Of a stretch of 59,526 bases of DNA, positions 17,537 to 26,324 are shown piece by piece. Both the position numbers and the translations under genes were made by a program. The stretch is from Reyranella sp. (lineage in GTDB: Bacteria > Pseudomonadota > Alphaproteobacteria > Reyranellales > Reyranellaceae). The stretch is taken from assembly GCA_021732285.1 (NCBI GenBank), contig JAKFVH010000041.1, positions 1 through 59,526 of the forward strand, in the 5' to 3' direction. The number at the start of each line of letters is the position of its first letter. Positions within the stretch are counted from its first letter, which is position 1. Under the pieces are notes generated by a model. It did not search any database, was not told where the DNA came from, and saw only the letters and a list, made by a program, of their open reading frames with translations.

Positions 17537-18780
17537 TAGCGCAGTTCTCCGAGGTACCAGTCGAGGAAGTGCGCGACGTTGCGTTCGCGGACCAGCGAGA
17601 AGGGGCCGGGCACGTAGGCCTGCGAGCTCACGCCCTCCTGCTGGTCCTCGCAGATCGTCCAGTCCTGCCGGTTGGTGATGTCCCAGATCGGCAGCAGGCG
17701 CTCGAGCGTGTAGTCCTTGCCTTCGACGGCCTCGGCATCGACCAGCCAATAGCCGCGCACGTGCGTCTCGTTGGGGCCGATCGGCGTCAGCCGTGCCGCG
17801 GCGGCATAGTCGCAATTGGTGTGCTGCCAGAAGTTGGGGAAGATCGTGGTGCGCAGCGTGCCTGAATCCCATTCCTTGATGTCGCCCATCAGGCGGTTGC
17901 ACAGCGGCTTGCCGTCCATGCTCTGGGTGACTGCGCCTTCCATCACCGGCGTGCGATGGCAGCGAAAGGCCGCTCCCGTCATGGTCGACAGGGTGTCGCC
18001 CTCGTCGAGGCCGAGCGAGCGGAAGCGGGCGTTGGCGCGCGCCACGATGGCGTCCATCGCCGGCTGCAGCGAGGGATCGAGCATCGCCATGTCGCGCTGC
18101 ACGTCGTAGGCCGCGCTGTTGTATTCCTTGTGGTTGGGCGGGCAGTGGTAGCACTCGCGGTTGTTCTCGAACACGATCTTCCAGTTCGCCTTCACCACGT
18201 AGTCGATCCGGTGGGCGATCTTGGCGCGCTCGATGGCGTGCGGCTTCATCTTGTGCCGGATGGTGGCGAGCGCCTGCGAGAAGTCGGGCGGCGAGTCGCT
18301 CAGAGAGATGAACAGCAGTCCAGCGGCGTTCTCGATGGCGACGGGCCTGAGCGAGTAGCCGGCGCGGTCGACGCCGAACTCCTTCGACGTGTCGAGCACC
18401 AGCGCGCCGTCCAGCTCGTAGGTCCAGCGATGGTAGGGGCAGACGAAGCGGTGGTTGTTGCCCTGCTCGGTCTTGCAGATGCGCGAGCCGCGGTGGCGGC
18501 AGACATTGTGGAAGGCGCGGATCTCGCCGGACCGGTCGCGCACGACGATGACCGATTCGGTGCCGACCTTGTAGGTGAAGAAGTCGCCCGGCCGTGCCAC
18601 CTGGAAGGCATAGCCGGCGAAGATCCAATGGCGGCGAAAAATCCGTGCCAGATCGGCCTCGAAGACCTCGGACGCAACGTAAAAATCGCGCTCCAGCGGC
18701 CCTCCTGAGCGATGCTCTGCAACCAGGCGGGCGATTGCCGGTGATATCGTCTGGCGGGCCTTGACTGGCGTGCCGTCCAT
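17536..18780 (-). CDS. Rieske non-heme iron oxygenase, glycine betaine monooxygenase-like
   Basis: A 414-residue alpha subunit of a Rieske oxygenase. The 2Fe-2S motif is CRHRG (C94, H96) and CPYHRW (C114, H117). The mononuclear iron site follows the GbcA/stachydrine demethylase pattern ENNRECYHCPPNH (H212, H217). These enzymes oxidatively N-demethylate quaternary ammonium compounds, and the coupled dimethylglycine dehydrogenase-like gene supports such a role. The start has an AAGGAGAAAAA ribosome binding site. No reductase component is adjacent. It is divergent from the AEP-type transporter, suggesting the imported compound could be a methylated aminophosphonate or betaine; this is inference. 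Confidence 0.88.
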   Translation of the reverse strand: MDGTPVKARQTISPAIARLVAEHRSGGPLERDFYVASEVFEADLARIFRRHWIFAGYAFQVARPGDFFTYKVGTESVIVVRDRSGEIRAFHNVCRHRGSRICKTEQGNNHRFVCPYHRWTYELDGALVLDTSKEFGVDRAGYSLRPVAIENAAGLLFISLSDSPPDFSQALATIRHKMKPHAIERAKIAHRIDYVVKANWKIVFENNRECYHCPPNHKEYNSAAYDVQRDMAMLDPSLQPAMDAIVARANARFRSLGLDEGDTLSTMTGAAFRCHRTPVMEGAVTQSMDGKPLCNRLMGDIKEWDSGTLRTTIFPNFWQHTNCDYAAAARLTPIGPNETHVRGYWLVDAEAVEGKDYTLERLLPIWDITNRQDWTICEDQQEGVSSQAYVPGPFSLVRERNVAHFLDWYLGELR

Positions 18781-18914
18781 TTTTTCTCCTTGCAGGCCAA
18801 GCCTACCACTCGGCCCTTGCCGGGCCCCAGCACCATGTTAAGGTTTTATGAAGTGCTGCAATAAAAGCATCATGTGGGGCGTGTAACGAGATCGATCGGG
18901 AGATCGAGCTGATC
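18781..18914. promoter_or_regulatory. divergent promoter region, Rieske gene / AEP transporter
   Basis: This 134-base gap separates two divergent operons and must hold both promoters. It contains the AT-rich stretch GTTAAGGTTTTATGAAG and CTGCAATAAAAGCATCATG, the most AT-rich sequence nearby. I cannot assign -35/-10 boxes or an operator with confidence. Confidence 0.4.
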
Positions 18915-19961
18915 ATGACAGTATTCGCAACCATGCGGCGAGCCGCGGTCCTGGGCGGCATGGCGCTGGCCGCCATCGCTCTCAGCGGCGTGGCGTTCGC
19001 ACACAAGACCAAGCTCACGGTCTATACCGCAATCGAGAACGAGCAGCTCGAGCCGTTCAAGAAGGGCTTCGAGGCCGACAATCCCACCATCGAGATCGCC
19101 TGGGTGCGCGATTCGACGGGTGTCATGACGGCGAAGCTGATCGCCGAAAAGGACAATCCGCGCGCCGACGTCATCTGGGGCCTCGCCGCCTCGAGCGTCG
19201 GCCTGATGGCCGGCATGGGCATGATCGAGCCTTACACGCCGGCCAACGCCGCCGCCCTGAAGCCGATCTTCAAGAGCGGCAAGAACCCCGAGACCTGGGT
19301 CGGCATGGACGCCTTCCTGGCCGTGGTCTGCTTCAACACCGCCGAAGCCGACAAGAACAAGAAGCCCAAGCCCACGAGCTGGGCTGACCTCGTCAAGCCC
19401 GAGTACAAGGACTCGATCGTGATGCCGAATCCGGCCTCGTCGGGCACCGGCTATCTCACGATCGCGGGCTGGCTCACCATCATGGGCGAGGACGCGGGCT
19501 GGAAGTTCATGGATGCCCTGCACCAGAACGTCTCGCAGTACCTGCATTCCGGTTCGGCGCCCTGCGTGCAGGCCGCCAAGGGCGAGCGCCTCATCGGCAT
19601 CGGCTTCGACATGCGCGGCGCCACCGAGAAGACCAAGGGCGCGCCGATCGACCTGATCGTGCCCAAGGAAGGCCTGGGCTGGGAGATGGAGGCCACCGCC
19701 ATCGTCAAGGGCACCAAGAACCTCGACGCGGCCAAGAAGCTCGCCGATTGGGCCTCCTCGCTGAAGGCCAACGAGCTCTACGGCAAGTACTACGCCATCG
19801 TCGCCAACCCGACGGTGAAGTCGATGCCGCCCAACTACCCGGCCGACGGCGAGAAGCTGATGGCCAAGGTCGACGTCGACTGGATGGCCAAGAACCGCGA
19901 CCGCATCCTGGCGGAGTGGACCAAGCGCTACGACGGCAAGTCGGCGCCGAAGGCCAAGTGA
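18915..19961 (+). CDS. 2-aminoethylphosphonate-type ABC transporter substrate-binding protein
   Basis: A 348-residue periplasmic binding protein with a signal peptide (VLGGMALAAIALSGVAFA then HKTK). The mature protein follows the family annotated as the second type of AEP-binding protein (PhnS2/AepX-like): KLTVYTAIENEQLEPFKKGF, IAWVRDSTGVMTAKLIAEKD and ADVIWGLAASSVGLMAG. This fold also binds Fe3+ in relatives, but the STGVMTAKL and WGLAASS phrases are typical of the AEP group. It is the first gene of a transporter operon whose next two genes are the matching ATPase and fused permease. Together with phnWAY elsewhere in the window this supports AEP uptake. Confidence 0.85.
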   Translation: MTVFATMRRAAVLGGMALAAIALSGVAFAHKTKLTVYTAIENEQLEPFKKGFEADNPTIEIAWVRDSTGVMTAKLIAEKDNPRADVIWGLAASSVGLMAGMGMIEPYTPANAAALKPIFKSGKNPETWVGMDAFLAVVCFNTAEADKNKKPKPTSWADLVKPEYKDSIVMPNPASSGTGYLTIAGWLTIMGEDAGWKFMDALHQNVSQYLHSGSAPCVQAAKGERLIGIGFDMRGATEKTKGAPIDLIVPKEGLGWEMEATAIVKGTKNLDAAKKLADWASSLKANELYGKYYAIVANPTVKSMPPNYPADGEKLMAKVDVDWMAKNRDRILAEWTKRYDGKSAPKAK

Positions 19962-19973
19962 CACCAATCATTT

Positions 19974-20120
19974 CCTCCCCCGTCTTACGTGGGAGGGTAG
20001 GGAGGGGGCGAGCCTCACCGGTGATCTCCGAAAATTTCAGATCTGAAATTGGCGGAGCCCTTACTGCGGCCTTCCCCCTCCGGCCCCTGCAGGGCCACCG
20101 CCCCCGTAAGACGGGGGAGG
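19974..20120. repeat. MITE-like repeat, family B copy 1
   Basis: Begins CCTCCCCCGTCTTACG and ends CGTAAGACGGGGGAGG, with inner arms around CCTTCCCCCTCCGGCCC and the core palindrome AATTTCAGATCTGAAATT. Copies 2 and 3 lie at 48292-48451 and 58722-58881. It separates the binding-protein gene from the ATPase gene, and its last bases form part of the region just upstream of the ATPase start. Confidence 0.85.
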
Positions 20121-20132
20121 CAGGTTAGGCTC

Positions 20133-21200
20133 ATGTCCCATCTCGAAGTCCGCAACCTCTCCAAGCGCTACGGCGACTTCACGGCGCTCGACGATATCAG
20201 TCTCAATATCGCCGAGGGCGAGTTCGTCTGCTTCCTGGGACCCTCGGGCTGCGGCAAGACCACCTTGCTGCGCGCCATCGCCGGCCTCGACCCGCAGAGC
20301 TCCGGGACCATCCATCAGAAGGGGCGGGACATCTCCGCCCTGCCACCGTCGAAGCGCGACTTCGGCATCGTCTTCCAGTCCTATGCGCTGTTCCCCAACC
20401 TGACAGTCGTCGACAATGTCGGCTATGGCCTGGTCAGCCGGCGCGAGGGCAAGGCGGCGATCGGGCAGCGCGTCAACGAGCTGCTGACCCTGGTCGGCCT
20501 GCCCGATGCCGGCCCGAAATATCCCGCCCAGCTCTCCGGCGGCCAGCAGCAGCGCGTGGCCCTGGCCCGTGCGCTCGCCACCTCGCCCGGCCTGCTGCTG
20601 CTCGACGAGCCGCTGTCGGCACTGGATGCGCGCGTGCGCTTGCGCCTGCGTCACGAGATCAAGGCCCTGCAGCGAACGCTCGGCGTCACCACCATCATGG
20701 TCACGCACGACCAGGAGGAGGCGCTGACCATGGCCGACCGCATCGTGGTCATGAACCAGGGCGCAATCGAGCAGGTCGGCACGCCGCAGGAGATTTACCG
20801 CCGGCCGGCTACGGCCTTTGTCGCCGACTTCGTGGGCTCGATGAACTTCCTCGCGGGCACGTTGCTTGCGCCCGACAAGGTCAAGGTCGACGGCCGCACC
20901 TTCGACTGCCCGGTGCAGGACGGGCTCTCGCCGGGCAGCAAGGTGGCGCTCTGCATCCGGCCCGAGGATGTGCGCGTGCGCGACCTGCCGGCCGATATCG
21001 CCAATCGCGTCGCGGTCGAGGTGACCGAGCTCGATTTCGTCGGCGCGTTCTGCCGCGCCACCCTCAAGGTCCAGGACACGCAGGACGTGGCGATGACCGC
21101 CGACTTCTCCAGCAACCTGATCCGCGACCTGGGAGTCGAGCTTGGCCGCAAGCTCGACGTCGCCCTGCCGCCCGACCGTCTGCGGGTCTTCGCGGCATGA
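20133..21200 (+). CDS. AEP-type ABC transporter ATP-binding protein
   Basis: A 355-residue ABC ATPase of the Pot/Fbp/Phn group. Walker A is GPSGCGKTT (residues 36-44), the Q-loop is [13 protein letters not shown], the signature is LSGGQQQR, Walker B is [12 protein letters not shown] and the H-loop is [11 protein letters not shown]-terminal TOBE-like region ([15 protein letters not shown]) follows. A longer frame runs upstream through the repeat, but ATG at 20133 gives the standard [17 protein letters not shown]-terminus. The purine-rich end of the upstream repeat and AGGTTAGG serve as ribosome binding site. The stop overlaps the permease start as ATGA. It powers AEP uptake if the binding protein is correctly assigned. 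Confidence 0.92.
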   Translation: MSHLEVRNLSKRYGDFTALDDISLNIAEGEFVCFLGPSGCGKTTLLRAIAGLDPQSSGTIHQKGRDISALPPSKRDFGIVFQSYALFPNLTVVDNVGYGLVSRREGKAAIGQRVNELLTLVGLPDAGPKYPAQLSGGQQQRVALARALATSPGLLLLDEPLSALDARVRLRLRHEIKALQRTLGVTTIMVTHDQEEALTMADRIVVMNQGAIEQVGTPQEIYRRPATAFVADFVGSMNFLAGTLLAPDKVKVDGRTFDCPVQDGLSPGSKVALCIRPEDVRVRDLPADIANRVAVEVTELDFVGAFCRATLKVQDTQDVAMTADFSSNLIRDLGVELGRKLDVALPPDRLRVFAA

Positions 21201-22894
21201 GCCTCGCCGCCTCGAGCCGTCCACCCATCCTGCGCATCGCGGTGTCGCGCGACGACCTGATGATGCGGCTGGGCGTCGTGCTGTTCGCCGTCGTGCTGCT
21301 GGTCATCGTCGGCCTGCCGTTGTGGTCGCTGCTCGCCAAGGGCTTCGAGGATCGCGACGGCAAGTTCGTCGGGCTGGCCAACTACGTTTCGTACTTCTCC
21401 ACCCCGGCGCTGTTCGACTCGGCGCTGAATTCGCTCCATGTCTCGGCGGTGTGCACCTTGATCGTGGTGCCGCTCGCCTTCTTCTACGCCTATGCGCTGA
21501 CGCGGACCGTGCTGCCGGTGCGCTGGCTGTTCCAGGGCATCTCGCTGATCCCGATCTTCGCGCCGTCCCTTCTGCCCGGCCTGGCGCTGGTCTACCTGTT
21601 CGGCAACCAGGGCTTCTTCAAGGGCCTCATCGGCGGTTCGATCTACGGCTTCGACGGCATCGTCATCGCCCAGATCTTCTATTGCTTCCCGCACGCCACC
21701 CTGATCCTGGTGACCGCGCTCGCCACGGCCGACGCCCGGCTCTACGAGGCGGCCGACGCACTGGGCGCTTCCAAGCTGCGCGTCTTCTGCACCGTCACGC
21801 TGCCCGGCGCCAAGTACGGCCTGATCAGCGCGGCCCTGGTCGTGTTCACCATGGTGATGACCGACTTCGGCATCGCCAAGGTGATCGGCGGCAATTTCAA
21901 CGTGCTGGCGACCGACGTCTACAAGCAGGTGATCGGCCAGCAGAACTTCTCGATGGGCGCCGTGGTCGGCATGGTGCTGCTGGCGCCCGCGGCGCTGGCC
22001 TTCCTGGTCGACCGCGTCGTGCAAAGGAAGCAGGTGGCGCTGCTGACGGCACGCGCCGTGCCGCTGATCCCAAAGCCAAAGCTCGGCCGCGACCTGTTTT
22101 TCACCGGCTTCTGCACGGTCGTCTCGGTCGGCATCCTCGCCATCCTGGGCATGGCGGCGTGGGGCTCGCTGATCAAGTACTGGCCCTACAATCTCAGCCT
22201 GACGCTCGCCAACTACAACTTCACCAACTTCGACGCCAGCGGCTGGGATTCCTACTTCAACTCGGTCGAGATGGCGATCGGCGCGGCGGTGTTCGGCACG
22301 GTCCTGATGTTCGTCGGCGCCTGGCTGAACGAGAAGACGCGCGAGTTCTTCTTCATGCGCGGCGTCGTGCAGTTCCTCGCCTTCCTGCCGATGGCGGTGC
22401 CCGGGCTGGTGCTGGGCCTGGGCTACATCTTCTTCTTCAACGCGCCCAACAATCCGCTCAACTTCCTCTACGCCACGCTGGCGATCCTGGTGATCAACAC
22501 CGTGGCGCACTTCTATACGGTGGGCCATCTCACCGCGACGACGGCGCTGAAGCAGATCGATCCCGAGTTCGAATCGGTCTCCGCCTCGCTCAAGGTGCCG
22601 GTATGGCGCACCTTCGCCCGCGTCACCGCGCCGATCTGCCTGCCGGCGATCCTCGACATCGCCATCTATCTGTTCGTCAACGCCATGACGACGGTGTCGT
22701 CGGTGATCTTCCTCTACGCCCCCGACACCAAGCTCGCCTCGGTGGCGGCGGTGAACATCGAGGAGGCCGGCACGACGGCCGCGGCGGCCGCGCTCTGCAT
22801 CGTGATCGTGATCACCTCGGCCGCGGTCAAGGCGCTGCACGTGCTGGCCGACCGCTTCCTGCTGGGGCGGCTGCAGGCCTGGCGGCGGCGCTGA
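21197..22894 (+). CDS. AEP-type ABC transporter permease, fused two-domain
   Basis: A 565-residue inner-membrane permease in which two six-helix BPD-transp-1 domains are fused, as in FbpB and PhnU2-type proteins. The EAA loops are visible as LYEAADALGASKLRVF and FESVSASLKVPVWRTF, which contact the ATPase. Membrane helices include LGVVLFAVVLLVIVGLPLW and MAVPGLVLGLGYIFFF. It starts within the ATPase stop codon (ATGA), so translation is coupled. It completes a binding protein-ATPase-permease set in which one polypeptide supplies both halves of the pore. Confidence 0.93.
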   Translation: MSLAASSRPPILRIAVSRDDLMMRLGVVLFAVVLLVIVGLPLWSLLAKGFEDRDGKFVGLANYVSYFSTPALFDSALNSLHVSAVCTLIVVPLAFFYAYALTRTVLPVRWLFQGISLIPIFAPSLLPGLALVYLFGNQGFFKGLIGGSIYGFDGIVIAQIFYCFPHATLILVTALATADARLYEAADALGASKLRVFCTVTLPGAKYGLISAALVVFTMVMTDFGIAKVIGGNFNVLATDVYKQVIGQQNFSMGAVVGMVLLAPAALAFLVDRVVQRKQVALLTARAVPLIPKPKLGRDLFFTGFCTVVSVGILAILGMAAWGSLIKYWPYNLSLTLANYNFTNFDASGWDSYFNSVEMAIGAAVFGTVLMFVGAWLNEKTREFFFMRGVVQFLAFLPMAVPGLVLGLGYIFFFNAPNNPLNFLYATLAILVINTVAHFYTVGHLTATTALKQIDPEFESVSASLKVPVWRTFARVTAPICLPAILDIAIYLFVNAMTTVSSVIFLYAPDTKLASVAAVNIEEAGTTAAAAALCIVIVITSAAVKALHVLADRFLLGRLQAWRRR

Positions 22895-22939
22895 CCGGCG
22901 CCAAACCTGCTATCCTCGCGGGCACGAGGAGCAGGAAAC

Positions 22940-23302
22940 ATGCGGATCGACCAATTCGCCGTCGAGGCCGGTACGATCGGCGAACTCGTGGGCGTGATCG
23001 TCCTGATCGCGGGAGCAGTGATCGCCAGCGCGGCCTGCCTGGTGCGCGTCGTGCGGCGCCGGAGTTTCGCCGACGCCTATCATGAACTGCGCGCCGACCT
23101 CGGTCGCGCCATCCTGCTCGGGCTGGAGTTCCTGGTGATCGCCGACATCATCGGCACCGTGGCGATCGAACCGACATTGCAGAATCTTGGAGTCCTGGCG
23201 GTCATCGTCACCATCTGCACCTTGTTGAGCTTCGCGTTGGAGCTCGAAGTCAGCGGCCGCTGGCCATGGCAAAGGGCTCGCTCGGACGGTCCGCGGTCTT
23301 AA
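22940..23302 (+). CDS. DUF1622 family membrane protein
   Basis: A 120-residue protein with three predicted helices: GELVGVIVLIAGAVIASAAC, RAILLGLEFLVIADIIGTV and LGVLAVIVTICTLLSFALEL. The phrases LGRAILLGLEFLVIADII and SFALELEVSGRWPWQ match the DUF1622 family, small inner-membrane proteins of unknown function. It has a GAGGAGCAGG ribosome binding site. It follows the permease by 45 bases and may be co-transcribed, although the link to phosphonate uptake is not established. Its stop overlaps the stop of the convergent response regulator in TTAA. Confidence 0.85.
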   Translation: MRIDQFAVEAGTIGELVGVIVLIAGAVIASAACLVRVVRRRSFADAYHELRADLGRAILLGLEFLVIADIIGTVAIEPTLQNLGVLAVIVTICTLLSFALELEVSGRWPWQRARSDGPRS

Positions 23303-23979
23303 TCACCCTTGGCGAGGTCCATCAGGTAGCCGGCGCCGCGGATCGTGTGGATATGCACGTTGGCGCCGGCTTCGGCCAGGATCTTGCGCAGGCGATGGAC
23401 GTAGACCTCGATCGCATTCGAGGCGACGTCCTGCGACGAGCCGAAGACCTGACCCTGCAGCGAATCGTGCGACACCACCTTGCCGCTGCGCTTGAGCAGC
23501 ACTTCGAGCACGTCGACCTCGCGCGCGGGCAGGCTCAGCATGCGGCCGTCGACGATGGCCTGGCGGCCGTCGGTCTTGAGCGAGACGTTGCCCAGGGCCA
23601 AGGTCGGGCCGTCGGGACCGGGCGAGCGGCGCAGCAGCGCCTGCAGGCGGGCTATCAGCTCGTCCGTCGAGAACGGTTTTACCATGTAGTCGCTGGCGCC
23701 CTTGTTCAGGCCGCCGACCCGGTCGTCCAGTCCGCCGCGCGCCGACAGGATGAGGACCGGCGTCTGGTCGCGCCGCCGGCGCATCTGGTCGAGCAGGGTG
23801 AGCCCGTCGGCGTCGGGCAGGCCGAGGTCGAGCACGACGGCGGCATACTGCACGGTGCGCAACGAGGCCTCGGCATCGGCGACGTTCTGTGCCGCGTCGA
23901 CATCGAGCCCCGCCCGGGCCAACGCCTTCGTCACGAGGGCGACGAGATCGTCGTTGTCCTCGACCACCAACACCCGCAT
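23299..23979 (-). CDS. OmpR/PhoB-family response regulator, orphan
   Basis: An approximately 226-residue two-domain regulator. The receiver begins MRVLVVEDNDDLVALV; the phosphorylation aspartate is in VVLDLGLPDADG and the conserved lysine in MVKPFSTDEL. The winged-helix domain has SLPAREVDVLEVLLKRSGKV and the recognition region SNAIEVYVHRLRKIL. The frame is open 12 codons further upstream, but MRVLVVED is the canonical N-terminus. No histidine kinase gene is adjacent, so its partner must be elsewhere. The domain arrangement resembles QseB/PmrA-type regulators. It may or may not govern the adjacent transporter. Confidence 0.9.
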   Translation of the reverse strand: MRVLVVEDNDDLVALVTKALARAGLDVDAAQNVADAEASLRTVQYAAVVLDLGLPDADGLTLLDQMRRRRDQTPVLILSARGGLDDRVGGLNKGASDYMVKPFSTDELIARLQALLRRSPGPDGPTLALGNVSLKTDGRQAIVDGRMLSLPAREVDVLEVLLKRSGKVVSHDSLQGQVFGSSQDVASNAIEVYVHRLRKILAEAGANVHIHTIRGAGYLMDLAKGD

Positions 23980-24088
23980 CGGCCTGAAATCTCCCAGTGT
24001 CGCTTGCCCAACCAATCGTAAGTCGCCGGCCCGGGCGCGTCGAGATTGCGGTCAGGAACGTGTAAGCGGCCAGTGTATAGTGCTGCCC

Positions 24089-25246
24089 ATGAAACAGCTC
24101 CGGATTCCCGCGGTTTACATGCGCGGCGGCACCAGCAAGGGCGTGTTCTTCCTGGCCGACGACCTGCCGTCGGATCCTGCGGCGCGCGACCGCATCCTGA
24201 TGCGCGTGATCGGCAGCCCCGATCGCTATGGCAAGCACACCGACGGCATGGGCGGCGCCACTTCGAGCACCAGCAAGGTCGTGATCCTGTCCAAGTCCAA
24301 GCGCGCGGGCTGCGATGTCGATTACCTGTTCGGCCAGGTCGCCATCGACAAGCCGCTGGTCGACTGGTCGGGCAACTGCGGCAACCTCAGCGCCGCGGTC
24401 GGATCGTTCGCCATCAGCATGGGCCTGGTCGAGGCGCCGGCCGATGGGCTGGCGACGGTCAACATCTGGCAGGCCAACATCAAGAAGAAGATCGTGAACC
24501 GCGTGCCGATGAGCGACGGCGAGGTGCAGGAGCTCGGCGACTTCCAGCTCGACGGCGTCGCCTTTCCGGCGGCCGAGGTCCAGCTCGAATTCTTGGACCC
24601 GGCCGACGACGAAGGCGGCGAGGGCGGGCCGACCTTCCCGACCGGCAACCACATCGACGTGCTCGACGTGCCCGGGCTGGGCAAGGTCGAGGCGACCCTG
24701 ATCAACGCCGGCAATCCCACGGTGTTCGTCGATGCCGCGCGGCTTGGCCTCAAGGGCACCGAGCTGCAGGGCGACGTCAACGGCGACAAGGCCTTGCTGG
24801 CGCGCGTCGAACAGGCGCGCGCGCTGGCCGCGGTCGCCATGGGCGTTGCCGCGACGCTGGAGGAGGCGACCACCAGGCGCCAGCACACGCCAAAACTTTC
24901 CTTCGTCGCCAAGCCGGCGGGCTACACCGCCTCCGACGGCCGCGCCGTCGAGGCGGGCTCGATCGACCTGTTGGCGCGCATCTTCTCCATGGGCGTGCTG
25001 CACCATGCCATGACCGGCACGGGCGCGGTCGCCCTCGCGGCGGCCGCAGCCATCCCCGGCACCGTCGTCCATCGCCTGGCGCCGGTCGGGCCCGACGGCC
25101 GCGTGCGCTTCGGCCATCCCTCGGGCACGCTCAGGGTCGGCGCCGAGGTCGAGAAGGACGGCAATCGCTGGGCGGTGAAGAAGGTGATGATGAGCCGTTC
25201 CGCGCGTCGGCTCATGGAGGGCTGGGTGCGGGTGCCTCCCGTGTGA
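24089..25246 (+). CDS. PrpF-family isomerase (4-oxalomesaconate tautomerase/2-methylaconitate isomerase-like)
   Basis: A 385-residue protein of the PrpF family (diaminopimelate epimerase-like fold, two repeated halves). Recognisable stretches are IPAVYMRGGTSKGVFF at the N-terminus, DGMGGATSSTSKVV, VDWSGNCGNLSAAVG and INAGNPTVFVDA. Members isomerise methylaconitate, oxalomesaconate or related tricarboxylates. No prpC or acnD gene lies nearby, so the methylcitrate cycle is not supported by context and the substrate stays open. The frame is open upstream, but the N-terminal motif fixes ATG at 24089. A TGTATAGTG element just upstream may be a -10 box, which would leave a very short leader. Confidence 0.88.
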   Translation: MKQLRIPAVYMRGGTSKGVFFLADDLPSDPAARDRILMRVIGSPDRYGKHTDGMGGATSSTSKVVILSKSKRAGCDVDYLFGQVAIDKPLVDWSGNCGNLSAAVGSFAISMGLVEAPADGLATVNIWQANIKKKIVNRVPMSDGEVQELGDFQLDGVAFPAAEVQLEFLDPADDEGGEGGPTFPTGNHIDVLDVPGLGKVEATLINAGNPTVFVDAARLGLKGTELQGDVNGDKALLARVEQARALAAVAMGVAATLEEATTRRQHTPKLSFVAKPAGYTASDGRAVEAGSIDLLARIFSMGVLHHAMTGTGAVALAAAAAIPGTVVHRLAPVGPDGRVRFGHPSGTLRVGAEVEKDGNRWAVKKVMMSRSARRLMEGWVRVPPV

Positions 25247-25259
25247 TACGAACCTGGTG

Positions 25260-26240
25260 ATGTTCGACGGCAACCGAGTCACGGCGCACACGCGCTCGCG
25301 CTACCCCATCTTCCAGTCGCCGATGACCTGGATCGCCCGCGCGCCGCTCGTATCGGCGGTCTCGGCGGCGGGCGGCATGGGCTTGCTGGAGAACTCCATC
25401 CGCGACCTCTCGGTCACCCAGCGCGAGTTTTTAGCCATCCGGGCCGCGACCAACCAGCCGTTCGGCGTGAACCTGCCGGTGCGCTACCTGCAGATGGATC
25501 CCAAGGAGGAGAGCGCCATCATCGACTGGCTGCTGGGCCAGGGCATCCATTTCGTCACCACCTCGGCCGGCGATCCGACGCGCTACACCCGGATGCTGAA
25601 GGACGCGGGCGTCACCGTCTATCACGCGACGGCGACCCTGCGCGGCGCCATCAAGGCGGTCGATGCCGGCGTCGATGGGCTCATCGTCGAGGGCGCCGAG
25701 AGTGCCGGCCTGCGCAATCCCGAGGAGGTCCACACCTTCGCGCTGTTGCAGGCAGTGCGGGAGAAGGTCGATGCGCCGATCGTGGCTGCGGGCGGCATCG
25801 TCGACGGCCGCGGCATGGCGGCAGCCTTTGCGCTGGGCGCCGAGGGCGTCACCATGGGCACGCGCTTCGTCGCCTCGTTCGAGAGCCCGGTACACCTGAA
25901 CTACAAGCAGGCGATCGTGGCCGCCCCCATCACCGGCACGGCGCTGACCGACAATCCGCCGCGCGCCCGCTCGAGGGGCTTGCGCACGCCCTACGCCGTC
26001 GAGGTCGCCGAGGGCAAACGCGAGCGCCTGCCGCGCAACGCCACGCTCGACATGCTCTACGTCAATGGCGACGTCGACAACACGTCGGGCGCCGCCGGCG
26101 AAAGCGCCGGCCTGATCCACGAACTGAAGTCGGTGCGCCAGATCATCGATGACACGATCGAAAGCTTCTGGCGCGAGATCGACCGGCTGGCCCGGCTGCG
26201 GCCGAGCACGCACACCACTCAAACTCCTCTCCCCCGCTAG
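25260..26240 (+). CDS. nitronate monooxygenase / 2-nitropropane dioxygenase-like FMN protein
   Basis: A 326-residue FMN-dependent TIM-barrel oxidoreductase of the NMO/FabK-like family. Signatures are PIFQSPMTWIARAPLVSAVS, AAGGMGLLE, GVNLPVRYLQ, VDGLIVEGAESAGL, IVAAGGIVDGRGMAAAFALG and GVTMGTRFVASFES with the phosphate-binding loop. The nitronate monooxygenase subclass is not certain, because enoyl-ACP reductase FabK and other oxidoreductases share the pattern. An in-frame GTG sits one codon upstream. The last residues (TPLPR) and the stop codon lie inside a palindromic repeat, so its C-terminus was probably reshaped by repeat insertion. Confidence 0.85.
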   Translation: MFDGNRVTAHTRSRYPIFQSPMTWIARAPLVSAVSAAGGMGLLENSIRDLSVTQREFLAIRAATNQPFGVNLPVRYLQMDPKEESAIIDWLLGQGIHFVTTSAGDPTRYTRMLKDAGVTVYHATATLRGAIKAVDAGVDGLIVEGAESAGLRNPEEVHTFALLQAVREKVDAPIVAAGGIVDGRGMAAAFALGAEGVTMGTRFVASFESPVHLNYKQAIVAAPITGTALTDNPPRARSRGLRTPYAVEVAEGKRERLPRNATLDMLYVNGDVDNTSGAAGESAGLIHELKSVRQIIDDTIESFWREIDRLARLRPSTHTTQTPLPR

Positions 26241-26314
26241 GGGGAGAGGCTGGGTGAGGGGGCTGCGCACGTCGATTCCCCCTCACCTAACCTCTCCCCC
26301 TAGCAGGGGAGAGG
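26226..26314. repeat. palindromic repeat (CCTCTCCCCC/GGGGGAGAGG)
   Basis: Two short hairpins, CCTCTCCCCCGCTAG with GGGGGAGAGG and CCTCTCCCCCTAGC with GGGGAGAGG, flank an inner pair, GGTGAGGGGG and CCCCCTCACC. The left hairpin contains the stop codon of the preceding gene. It lies between convergent genes. Confidence 0.85.
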
Positions 26315-26324
26315 AACATGAGCG

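Noticed and set aside
20795..22840. 681-codon frame opposite the AEP permease
   Set aside because: It is His/Arg/Asp-rich, with no domain, and lies wholly opposite a convincing membrane protein gene; it is a GC-driven shadow.
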